From Paracoccus aestuarii (GTDB lineage Bacteria > Pseudomonadota > Alphaproteobacteria > Rhodobacterales > Rhodobacteraceae), in assembly GCF_028553885.1 (NCBI RefSeq), contig NZ_CP067169.1:2467001-2531000 (forward strand): DNA of 64,000 nt, in the 5' to 3' direction. The position numbers and the translations under genes are program-made. Of the stretch, positions 56,831 through 64,000 are shown piece after piece (position 1 is the stretch's first letter; the number at the start of each line of letters is the position of its first letter). The notes beneath the pieces were generated by a model. The model made no database searches, was not told where the DNA came from, and saw nothing but the letters and a program-made list of their open reading frames with translations.

Positions 56831-59167
56831 TCAATAGGCCGCCGACCCGCTGCCGGCAGGCAGCGCGCCATAGGGCAGCCAGATCGTCTTCGACCGCACA
56901 GCCCGGTGCAGGAAGACCTCGCCCTGCGCATCCGGCCCGGTCCAGTCGCGGGACGGCACCGCCCAGACAGGCTTCAGGTTGCCCGAAGCCGCCCGGTCCA
57001 CCACGGCCAGGTCATCCGCCCCCCCGCCATGCCAATAGGCCGCGACAACCTCATGCGCGGCCAAGGTTGGGGCCAGATCCGCCCGCGCCCCCGTGACGAT
57101 ATTTACGACGCCCCCCGGCAGGTCCGAGGTGTCGAAGACCTGATAGAGGTCCGTCACCGCCAGCGGATCGTCCTGCGCCGGGATGGCCACCACCGCATTG
57201 CCCATCGCGATCGCCGGCAGGACCAGCGACAGGAAACCCGCCAAGGGCTGGGCATTCGGACAGGCGATGCCGATGACGCCGTAGGGCTCGGGGATCACGG
57301 TAACCAGATGGCCGGGCTTGGCCGCGACCGTCCTGCCGTCCAGCTTGTCGGCCCAGGCCGCATAGTGAAAGGCCCGGGCGATGGCCGCATCGACCTCGGC
57401 CCGGCCGCTGCGCGCGGCGAATTCATCCGCGCGCACAGCCAGGTTCTCGGCGATGTAATAGAGGACCTGCGCGCGCGCATGCCCGCCCATCGCGGCCCAT
57501 TTCCCGGCCTTGGTCGCGGCCTCGACGGCGTTCCGGATGTCCTTGCGGCCGCCCAAGGGGGCCAGCCCGCCCGGCACCGCATACATCGCGCCACCATCGG
57601 GCCGCTTCTGCGCCCCGCCGTAATAGAGCTTGGCCGTCCGGTCGATCCCGCCGGACCCGGGCGCCTCGGCCCCGGTCACGGCATCGGGGCGGGTGGGCGC
57701 GGTCTCGGGGGCTGCCTCGACCGCGGGGGCCGCCAGATAGTCCAGCATCCCCGCCGCACCGCCTTCGCGGCCATAGCCGCTTTCGCGACAGCCCCCGAAG
57801 GGTGCGGCCGCATCGAACAGGTTCGCGGCATTGATCCAGACCACCCCGGCCTTGATCCGCGCGGCCAGATCCGTGGCCACCGTCGCGCTTTCCGACCAGA
57901 CCGAGGCCGCCAGCCCGTAGCGGGTGTTGTTGGCCAGCTCGACCGCCTCATCGGCGGTGCGGAAGGTGGACAGCGTCGCGATGGGGCCGAAGATCTCCTG
58001 CTCCATGCCCGGATTGGCGGGGGCGATGTCGCGCAGGTAACCGGGCGCGATGAAGCATCCCTCCTGCGCCTCGCCGCCCACCAGTTCGGCCCCGGCATCG
58101 GTCGCGGCGCGGCAGATGGACAGGATGCGGTCCTTCTGGACCGGATCGACGATGGCGCCGATATCGGTGGACTTGTCCAAGGGCGGGCCGACGCGCAGAC
58201 GCGCCATCCGGGCGCGCATCAGTGCCTCGAACCGCTCCGCCACGGATTCGGCGACCAGGATGCGCGATCCCGCGCAGCAGACCTGGCCCTGGTTGAACCA
58301 GATGCCGTCCACCACGCCCTCGACGGCGGCGTCCAGATCGGCATCCTCCATGACGACGAAGGGCGATTTGCCGCCCAGCTCCAGCGTCAGCTTGCGCCCC
58401 GTCCCGGCCAGGGCGGTGGCGATGCCGCGCCCGACCTCGGTCGATCCGGTGAAGGCGATCTTGTCGACCTCGGCCGCGACCAGTGCCGCACCCGTCGCGC
58501 CGTCGCCGGTCACGATGTTCACGACGCCCTTGGGCAGGCCGATCTCGCGGCAGATCTCGGCGAAGGCCAGGGCGGTCAGCGGGGTGTATTCGGCGGGCTT
58601 CAGAACGACTGTGTTGCCCGCGGCCAGCGCCGGCGCGATCTTCCAGGCCAGCATCAGCAGCGGAAAATTCCACGGGATGATCTGGCCGCAGACGCCCAAG
58701 GGCGCATGGCCCGGGAACTGCGCATCCCGCAGCTCGGCCCAGCCTGCATGGTGGTAGAAATGCCGCGCGACCAGCGGCACGTCGATGTCGCGCGCCTCGC
58801 GGATGGGCTTGCCGTTGTCCAGCGTCTCCAGGACCGACAGGAAGCGTTCGCGTTTCTGCACATGCCGCGCCAGCGCATAGAGGAACCGCGCCCGCGCATG
58901 GCCGGTCAGCGCGGCCCAGCCCGGCTGCGCGCGGCGGGCGGCGGCGACGGCGGCGGCCACGTCATCGGGGCCGCCTTGGGCCACATGGGCCAGCAGATCG
59001 CCGGTAGCGGGGTCGCGGGTCTCGAAGGTCTCGGCGGGATCGGTGAAATCCCCGTCGATGAAATGGCCGAACGTCCCCCGCGCGGCCAGCCAGTCGCGCG
59101 CGGCGGCGCTGTCCTCGACCGAGGGGCCGTATTCCATCGTCTGCATGATCTCGCTCACTCTGGTCAT
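56831..59167 (-). CDS. Two-domain aldehyde dehydrogenase (ALDH16 type)
   Basis: A 778-residue protein with a full aldehyde dehydrogenase (about 1-495) and a second, degenerate ALDH-like domain (about 520-778). The first domain has GQIIPWNFPLLMLAWK, FTGSTEVGRG, the base Glu in LELGGKSP, and the catalytic Cys C297 in NQGQVCCAGSR. The second domain lacks both Glu and Cys. This fits ALDH16, whose bacterial members (studied from Loktanella) are active while the human form is not. ATG 59167 is 7 nt past the deoC stop. DeoC releases acetaldehyde, a likely substrate; this is inference from the operon. Confidence 0.92.
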   Translation of the reverse strand: MTRVSEIMQTMEYGPSVEDSAAARDWLAARGTFGHFIDGDFTDPAETFETRDPATGDLLAHVAQGGPDDVAAAVAAARRAQPGWAALTGHARARFLYALARHVQKRERFLSVLETLDNGKPIREARDIDVPLVARHFYHHAGWAELRDAQFPGHAPLGVCGQIIPWNFPLLMLAWKIAPALAAGNTVVLKPAEYTPLTALAFAEICREIGLPKGVVNIVTGDGATGAALVAAEVDKIAFTGSTEVGRGIATALAGTGRKLTLELGGKSPFVVMEDADLDAAVEGVVDGIWFNQGQVCCAGSRILVAESVAERFEALMRARMARLRVGPPLDKSTDIGAIVDPVQKDRILSICRAATDAGAELVGGEAQEGCFIAPGYLRDIAPANPGMEQEIFGPIATLSTFRTADEAVELANNTRYGLAASVWSESATVATDLAARIKAGVVWINAANLFDAAAPFGGCRESGYGREGGAAGMLDYLAAPAVEAAPETAPTRPDAVTGAEAPGSGGIDRTAKLYYGGAQKRPDGGAMYAVPGGLAPLGGRKDIRNAVEAATKAGKWAAMGGHARAQVLYYIAENLAVRADEFAARSGRAEVDAAIARAFHYAAWADKLDGRTVAAKPGHLVTVIPEPYGVIGIACPNAQPLAGFLSLVLPAIAMGNAVVAIPAQDDPLAVTDLYQVFDTSDLPGGVVNIVTGARADLAPTLAAHEVVAAYWHGGGADDLAVVDRAASGNLKPVWAVPSRDWTGPDAQGEVFLHRAVRSKTIWLPYGALPAGSGSAAY

Positions 59168-59174
59168 CGGATCC

Positions 59175-60113
59175 TCAGGCAATCGCTTGGCGGTGGGCGG
59201 CCGCATAGCGGCCCGTCACATGGTGGCTGATCTGGCGTTCGATATCGCCCAGCAGGCTGGAGGCGCCGATGCGGAACAGGTCCGGGGCCAGCCAGTCGCG
59301 GCCCAGTTCCTCGGCCATCAGCACCTGCCAGCTGATCGCGTCCTTGGCGGTGCGCAGGCCGCCCGCAGGCTTGAAGCCCACCTTGATGCCGGTCCGGGCG
59401 TGGAAGTCGCGGATCGTGCGGACCATGACCAGGCTGACGGGCAGGGTGGCGTTCACGCCCTCCTTGCCGGTCGAGGTCTTGATCCAGTCCGACCCGGCCT
59501 GCATCGCCACATGGCTGGCGCGGGCGACATTCTCCAGCGATTTCAGATCGCCGGTGGCCAGGATCGCCTTCATCCGCGCCGCGCCGCAGGCCTCGCGCAT
59601 GGCGCGCAATTCGTCATAGAGCGCCGTCCAGTTGCCCTGCAGCACATGGGCGCGGGTGATGACAATGTCGATCTCGTCCGCGCCCTGGTCGACGGCATAG
59701 CGGATCTCGGCCAGGCGCAGGTCCAAGGGCATCAGGCCCGCGGGAAAGCCCGTCGCCACGCTGGCCACGGGGATGCCGCTGTTGCCGAGCGCGCGTTTCG
59801 CAGGCGCGACCATCGTCGGATAGACGCAGACCGCGCCGGTGGTCAGCCCGGTGACGCCCACGGCCTCCAGCAGATCGGCGGCGATGGGCTGGCGCGCCTT
59901 GGCGCAAAGCCGCGCGACCCGGTCGGGCGTGTCATCGCCTGCCAGCGTGGTCAGGTCGATGCAGCGCACGGCATTCAGCAGCCAGGCGGCCTGATGGTCC
60001 TTCTTCAGGCTGCGCCGCGCGGGCAGGGTCGCCGCGCGGCGTTCGACGGCGGGGGTGTTGATGCGGATGCCCTCGAACCAGTCGGGGCGCAGGTCGGTGC
60101 CGGGATTGCTCAC
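59175..60113 (-). CDS. deoC: Deoxyribose-phosphate aldolase
   Basis: A 312-residue class I aldolase that splits 2-deoxyribose 5-phosphate into acetaldehyde and glyceraldehyde 3-phosphate. The Schiff-base lysine is K212 in WIKTSTGKEG, and the second active-site lysine is K248 in VGFKPAGGLRT. It has a longer N-terminus than E. coli DeoC (259 residues). GTG 60113 overlaps the stop of the DUF1523 gene (GTGA). It lies just before the ALDH16 gene. No deoxynucleoside phosphorylase or kinase gene is adjacent. Confidence 0.95.
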   Translation of the reverse strand: MSNPGTDLRPDWFEGIRINTPAVERRAATLPARRSLKKDHQAAWLLNAVRCIDLTTLAGDDTPDRVARLCAKARQPIAADLLEAVGVTGLTTGAVCVYPTMVAPAKRALGNSGIPVASVATGFPAGLMPLDLRLAEIRYAVDQGADEIDIVITRAHVLQGNWTALYDELRAMREACGAARMKAILATGDLKSLENVARASHVAMQAGSDWIKTSTGKEGVNATLPVSLVMVRTIRDFHARTGIKVGFKPAGGLRTAKDAISWQVLMAEELGRDWLAPDLFRIGASSLLGDIERQISHHVTGRYAAAHRQAIA

Positions 60114-60679
60114 GGGTTCCTCCGGTCAAGGCGGGTCAGGCTGCGGCGGCGGAACTGGTTCCACATGCGCCAGATCAGGACCAGCAGGGCCAGCAGCACC
60201 CCGCAGACGATCAGCGCGGCCCAGTTCACGGGCCGGTCGCCCGGCCCCGCCACGGTGTTGATGGAAATGGCGTTGGGATAGGTGGACAGCCACGGCATCC
60301 GCCAGCCATAGGCGGTGACGCTGACCCAGATCGGGTTCTGGGCCGAGGATTGCAGATTGGTGGCCTCGGCATGCAGGTTCGCGCTGTCATACTTGAAATA
60401 GGGCGGCCAGACCCAGCCCGTATCCTCGTTGCGATAGACGAAGACGCGGCCGTTCGGGCGCACCGTGTCGATGAAGCGCACATCGCGCTGGCCTTGGGCG
60501 TTTTCGACCGTGCCGGTGCTGTCGGACGCCCAGAAGATCTGGGCCGAGGGCGGGATCGTCGTCAGCCGGTTATAGGTGTTGCTGATCCGCACCGTGTTCT
60601 GGGACGGCAGGACATAGTCCAGCAGCGCGAACACCATGACACCGAACAGGACGCCGATCACGACGCGCAGATAATACAT
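60110..60679 (-). CDS. DUF1523-like membrane protein
   Basis: A 189-residue protein with a helix at each end (about 4-22 and 155-175) and a periplasmic middle (VRISNTYNRLTTI, DVRFIDTVRPNGRVFVYRNEDTGWVWPP in two parts). The pattern fits the DUF1523 family, common in Rhodobacteraceae, of unknown function. AGGAG precedes ATG 60679. It overlaps deoC by 4 nt and follows the small membrane gene by 8 nt, so all four genes are probably one transcript. No enzymatic motif is visible. Confidence 0.75.
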   Translation of the reverse strand: MYYLRVVIGVLFGVMVFALLDYVLPSQNTVRISNTYNRLTTIPPSAQIFWASDSTGTVENAQGQRDVRFIDTVRPNGRVFVYRNEDTGWVWPPYFKYDSANLHAEATNLQSSAQNPIWVSVTAYGWRMPWLSTYPNAISINTVAGPGDRPVNWAALIVCGVLLALLVLIWRMWNQFRRRSLTRLDRRNP

Positions 60680-60687
60680 GGCCTCTC

Positions 60688-60966
60688 CTATCGCCAGTTG
60701 ACCAGGATGATGATGGTCAGCACCGCCGCCGTCGGCAGCACGAAGACCAGAAGCGTCAGCCGCGCGCGCAGCGTCCGGTTGAAGCCCCGCATCGACTTGG
60801 CGATGAACGCCCGCCGCGCGGCGCTGTTCCCCGCCTGGTCGGGATGCCGGGCATCCCACCGGTTCTCCAGCCGTTCGACCTTGCGCGACCGGACATAGAG
60901 CCGCAGCGCCACATAGAAGGCCAGCTGCACCGCCAGCATGAACAGCCACAGCCTGATCAGCGCCAC
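60688..60966 (-). CDS. Small two-helix membrane protein
   Basis: A 92-residue protein of unknown function with helices at about 2-22 (ALIRLWLFMLAVQLAFYVAL) and 70-90 (LLVFVLPTAAVLTIIILV), joined by a basic, probably cytoplasmic loop (RSRKVERLENRWDARHPD). GTG 60966 follows GAGGGGGG with good spacing. It lies directly upstream of the DUF1523 gene. It appears to be the first gene of the deoC-ALDH16 operon. Confidence 0.7.
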   Translation of the reverse strand: MALIRLWLFMLAVQLAFYVALRLYVRSRKVERLENRWDARHPDQAGNSAARRAFIAKSMRGFNRTLRARLTLLVFVLPTAAVLTIIILVNWR

Positions 60967-61107
60967 GGATGCCCCCCTCTGTCGTCGCGACCCCAAGGTT
61001 AGCACGGGGGCCGCGACAGGGGCCAGATGTCGCGTCGCGTCACCGGGCCCCCGGCGTGCAACCCTTTGACGGGGCCGGGCGTTTCCCGCGCGAAAGGGGT
61101 CCCGCAC

Positions 61108-62028
61108 ATGACCGAGCAGCAGGTTCTGAGACAATCCATCGCCATGGTCTTCGTCGTGGCGGCGGCGGGGATCGGCTTTGGCCTGGCATCGGGATCGGCC
61201 TCGATCGTCTTCGACGGCATCTATTCGCTGACCGATGCGGTGATGACCTCGGTCGCGCTGCTCGTCTCCTCGCTGATCACCCAGAGCCTGTCGGAACGCC
61301 GCCAAGCGCGGCTGGTCCAGCATTTCACGATGGGATTCTGGCATCTGGAACCGATCGTGCTGGGGCTGAACGGGATGCTGCTGACGGGGGCGGCGATCTA
61401 TGCGCTGGTCATGGCGGTGGGCAGTCTGATGTCGGGCGGGCGCGAGCTGGATTTCGGCCGCGCCATCATCTATGCGCTGATCGTCGTCGCGGTGGCGGTG
61501 ACGATGGCTTGGCGCAATCACCGCGCCAACAAGACCATCGGGTCGAATTTCGTGGCGCTGGACGTCAAGGGCTGGACCATGTCGGCGGCGCTGACCGGCG
61601 CGCTGCTGGCGGCCTTCGTCTTTGGCTGGGCGATCCAGGGGACGGCGCTGGACCATTGGCCGCCCTATATCGACCCGGCCATCCTGGCGGCGGTCTGTCT
61701 GGTGATGATCCCCCTGCCCATCCCGGTGATCCGCCAGGCCTTCGCCGACATCCTGCTGATCACGCCTGCCGACATGAAGGCGCATGTGGACGACGTCGCC
61801 CGCCGCGCCCGCGACCGCCACGGCTTTCTGGACCACCGCGCCTATGTCGCGCGCGTGGGCCGCGGCCGCCAGATCGAACTTTATTTCATCGTCCCCGCAG
61901 GCCAGCCGCCCCGCGCGCTGGAGGAATGGGACGCCATCCGCGACGAGATCGGCGACGAGCTGGGCGGCGAAAGCGCCGATCGCTGGCTGACCATCGCCTT
62001 CACCACCGACCCCGAATGGGCCGACTGA
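61108..62028 (+). CDS. Cation diffusion facilitator family transporter
   Basis: A 306-residue CDF-type metal/proton antiporter with six predicted helices and a cytoplasmic C-terminal domain. FDGIYSLTDAVMTSVALLVS carries the paired aspartates of helix 2, and NFVALDVKGWTMSAAL holds the helix-5 Asp but lacks the usual preceding His. The domain ending (ADILLITPADMKAHVDD, RQIELYFIV) is the CDF dimer domain. Metal is unclear (Zn, Fe or Mn). ATG 61108 is preferred over upstream starts. Divergent from the small membrane gene. Confidence 0.85.
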   Translation: MTEQQVLRQSIAMVFVVAAAGIGFGLASGSASIVFDGIYSLTDAVMTSVALLVSSLITQSLSERRQARLVQHFTMGFWHLEPIVLGLNGMLLTGAAIYALVMAVGSLMSGGRELDFGRAIIYALIVVAVAVTMAWRNHRANKTIGSNFVALDVKGWTMSAALTGALLAAFVFGWAIQGTALDHWPPYIDPAILAAVCLVMIPLPIPVIRQAFADILLITPADMKAHVDDVARRARDRHGFLDHRAYVARVGRGRQIELYFIVPAGQPPRALEEWDAIRDEIGDELGGESADRWLTIAFTTDPEWAD

Positions 62029-62041
62029 CAGGAGCCTTTCC

Positions 62042-62827
62042 ATGACCTCGACCCAACTGACCGATCCCATGGCCCCCCTGCGCGCCGAGCTGGACCGCCT
62101 GGCCGCACAGCAGACCGCCGGACGCGGCCTGCTGATGCGCGGGGTCGAGGCCGTGGGCCGGCTGACCGAGGGCGCCGCGACCACCGTGATGGGCCTGTCC
62201 CCCGTGGCGCTGGAGACGGTCCTGGAAAGCGCCTTCCGCCAGCTTTACGACCTGTCGGCGCGGGGCGACGGGATCAGCGTGGTGCGCGACGCCCCCTTGG
62301 TCGCCAACCGGGCGGCAGCGGTGCTGTCAGGCGCCACGGGCGGCTGGTTCGGGCTGGCGGGGATCGTGCCGGACCTGGTCGCATCCACCACGGTGATCTT
62401 CAATGCGATCCAGAAGGTGGCGCGGCGTCAGGGATTTGACACATCGGATCCCGACATCCGGCTGGAATGCCTGGCCGTGTTCCAATACGGCGAGCCGGGC
62501 GAGGATGGCGACGCGGCCGCGAAATCCTTTCTGGCCAACCGCCTGCTGACCAACGGCCAGACCGTCTCGGCGCTGATCACGCGCTTTGCGGGCAGCTTCG
62601 CCACGCGGCTGACCACCAAGCTGGGCGCGCAGGCGGTGCCGGTGCTGGGCGCGGCCACGGGGGCGGCGATCAACTATGCCTTCCTCGATTACTACGAGCG
62701 CGTGGCGCAGATCCATTTCCGCCTGCTGCGCCTGTCCAAGGACCACCCCGACCTGGACATCGACGCGGAATATGCCGCGGCCCTGCGCCGCAGGGGCCAC
62801 GGTCCCCGCCGTCTGCGCCGGACCTAG
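62042..62827 (+). CDS. EcsC-family protein
   Basis: A 261-residue EcsC-domain protein. The region GISVVRDAPLVANRAAAVLSGATGG, read in two parts, and GFDTSDPDIRLECLAVFQYG are characteristic, as is the hydrophobic AVPVLGAATGAAINYAFLDYY. Family function is unknown; in Bacillus EcsC is encoded with an ABC exporter. It follows the CDF gene by 13 nt with a good AGGAG site, so the two are likely co-transcribed. Its TAG stop shares a CTAG with the convergent uvrD stop. Confidence 0.85.
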   Translation: MTSTQLTDPMAPLRAELDRLAAQQTAGRGLLMRGVEAVGRLTEGAATTVMGLSPVALETVLESAFRQLYDLSARGDGISVVRDAPLVANRAAAVLSGATGGWFGLAGIVPDLVASTTVIFNAIQKVARRQGFDTSDPDIRLECLAVFQYGEPGEDGDAAAKSFLANRLLTNGQTVSALITRFAGSFATRLTTKLGAQAVPVLGAATGAAINYAFLDYYERVAQIHFRLLRLSKDHPDLDIDAEYAAALRRRGHGPRRLRRT

Positions 62828-64000
62828 AAGGGCACGTCATCCCCGCCGCCCGCGGGCTGGACATAGGCGGCCTTGATATTCTTGAACCCGGCATCGAACT
62901 GGACGGTCAGCGTGTCCTCGGCGATGCCCATGATCCGCCCCTCGCCGAATTTGGCATGGCTGACCAGATCGCCCACGGTGAAGCGCGACGCGGGGGCCGC
63001 GTCGATCACCACCGGGGTGCGATGGACCGGGGCCACGCGTTCCGCCGCCCGCGCCTGCATCCGCTTCCAGCCGGGCGAGTTGTAGACATCGGCCTTGGAC
63101 ACGCGATCATCCATCCGCGTGCTGCCCGCCGAGGCCATCGCCGCCCCATAGCCGCCGCCATAGAGGCCGGGCGGCGTCAGCACCTCGACATGTTCCTCGG
63201 GCAGTTCGTCGATGAAGCGGGACGGCAGGCTGGACTGCCATTGCCCATACATGCGGCGGTTGCCGGCGAAGGTGATCGTGGCCAGACGTTCGGCGCGGGT
63301 GATGCCGACATAGGCCAGCCGCCGCTCCTCCTCCAGGCCCTTGGTGCCCTGCTCGTCCATGGCGCGCTGGTTGGGGAACAACCCGTCCTCCCATCCCGGC
63401 AGGAAGACGACCGGGAATTCCAGACCCTTGGCGCCGTGCAGGGTCATGATGCTGACCTGTTCGGCCTGATCGCCGTCGTCGCGGTCCATGACCAAGGCGA
63501 CATGTTCCAGAAAGCCCTGCAGGTTCTCGAACTCCTCCAGCGCCTTGACCAGTTCCTTGAGGTTGTCCAGCCGCCCCGGCGCGTCGGGCGACTTGTCGTT
63601 CTGCCACATGGCGGTATAGCCGGATTCGTCCAGCACCCGCTCGGCCAGTTCGACATGCGGGGCACCGTCCCGGACGGCCATATGCGACCGCCCGATCAAC
63701 GCCACGAAATCGCGCAGATTGGCCAGGCCCTTGCCGCCCAGATGTTTTTCCTCGACCACGATGCGCGCGCCCTCCAACAGGCCGGTGCCGTTCTGGCGGG
63801 CGGCCAACTGGATGGTCTGCAGCGCCTTGTCGCCCAGGCCGCGCTTGGGGGTGTTCACGATCCGCTCGAAGGCCAGGTCGTCATCCGGGCTGGTGATCAG
63901 CCGGAAATAGGCCATGGCGTCCCGGATCTCCTGCCGTTCGTAAAATCGCGGGCCCCCGATCACCCGATAGGGCAGACCGATGGTCATGAACCGGTCCTCG
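62824..64000 (-). CDS. uvrD: UvrD/PcrA-type DNA helicase, C-terminal part
   Basis: The 3' part (about 391 codons) of a superfamily 1 helicase; the 5' part lies beyond the right edge. The reading frame is open to base 64000, with the sequence EDRF before MTIGLPYRVIGG, as in UvrD. RVIGGPRFYERQEIRDAMAY (motif IV), IMTLHGAKGLEF (V) and YVGITRAERLATI (VI) are intact. The C-terminal Tudor-like segment that binds RNA polymerase follows (FTVGDLVSHAKFGEGRIMG). Acts in excision repair and mismatch repair. Ends convergent with the EcsC gene at a shared CTAG. Confidence 0.95.
   Translation of the reverse strand, partial: EDRFMTIGLPYRVIGGPRFYERQEIRDAMAYFRLITSPDDDLAFERIVNTPKRGLGDKALQTIQLAARQNGTGLLEGARIVVEEKHLGGKGLANLRDFVALIGRSHMAVRDGAPHVELAERVLDESGYTAMWQNDKSPDAPGRLDNLKELVKALEEFENLQGFLEHVALVMDRDDGDQAEQVSIMTLHGAKGLEFPVVFLPGWEDGLFPNQRAMDEQGTKGLEEERRLAYVGITRAERLATITFAGNRRMYGQWQSSLPSRFIDELPEEHVEVLTPPGLYGGGYGAAMASAGSTRMDDRVSKADVYNSPGWKRMQARAAERVAPVHRTPVVIDAAPASRFTVGDLVSHAKFGEGRIMGIAEDTLTVQFDAGFKNIKAAYVQPAGGGDDVPF

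Noticed and set aside
60967..61107. Imperfect inverted repeat (CTGTCG...CGACAG) in the divergent gap before the cation transporter
   Set aside because: Arms are interrupted and distant; no clear link with a promoter could be made.

Overview
This window is an ordinary, very GC-rich, densely packed bacterial chromosome segment. It most likely comes from the alphaproteobacterial family Rhodobacteraceae, close to Paracoccus. The basis is the cytochrome aa3 oxidase cluster (ctaC-ctaB-small ORF-ctaG-ctaE, then SURF1) whose subunit II resembles Paracoccus, the block ruvC-ruvA-htpX-ruvB-ybgC-tolQRAB-pal-cpoB-tilS-ftsH, and an aerobic-type cobaltochelatase CobT. I see no rRNA, tRNA, CRISPR array, prophage, transposase or replication origin. 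No gap between genes exceeds about 255 bases. Many neighbours overlap by 1-4 nt (ATGA, GTGA, TGATG), so most genes sit in operons.

Layout. 1-2090: aspS start, CPBP membrane protease, GH25 lipoprotein, small membrane protein. 2185-5821: cobT, an NADPH/FMN reductase with an in-frame amber codon near its end, xylitol dehydrogenase. 5999-8564: an iron-siderophore/cobalamin ABC importer operon. 8527-13843: SURF1, threonine synthase, M16 peptidase, GNAT acetyltransferase and FAD-linked oxidase, all on the minus strand. 13922-17474: the cytochrome oxidase operon, closed by a clear terminator. 17660-24451 (plus strand): tldD, dprA, topA, scoA-scoB. 24534-28884: hypothetical protein, folD, chorismate mutase, an OhrR-like regulator, ftsH. 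28941-39682: the minus-strand tol-pal and ruv blocks, then dnaE to 43253. 43350-47940: a BMP-family nucleoside-type ABC importer. 47918-50830: methyltransferase, purU and an M20 amidohydrolase. 50902-56739: a dipeptide/glutathione-type ABC importer with its fused ATPase divergent from the other genes. 56831-60966: two-domain aldehyde dehydrogenase (ALDH16 type), deoC, DUF1523 protein and a small membrane protein. 61108-64000: cation diffusion facilitator, EcsC-family protein, and the 3' part of uvrD.

The points that most deserve a second look are: a segment of tolA that looks read in the wrong frame between two G/C homopolymers, next to a ten-copy 39-bp repeat; a likely one-base slip at the 5' end of the second dipeptide permease gene; a perfect 9-bp hairpin that covers the dprA ribosome-binding site; two inverted repeats in the dnaE/BMP-importer divergent promoter; the coupling of DeoC with a bacterial ALDH16 in one operon; and a shared 14-nt motif just after two unrelated stop codons. 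I found no clearly new multi-gene defence or mobile system here.
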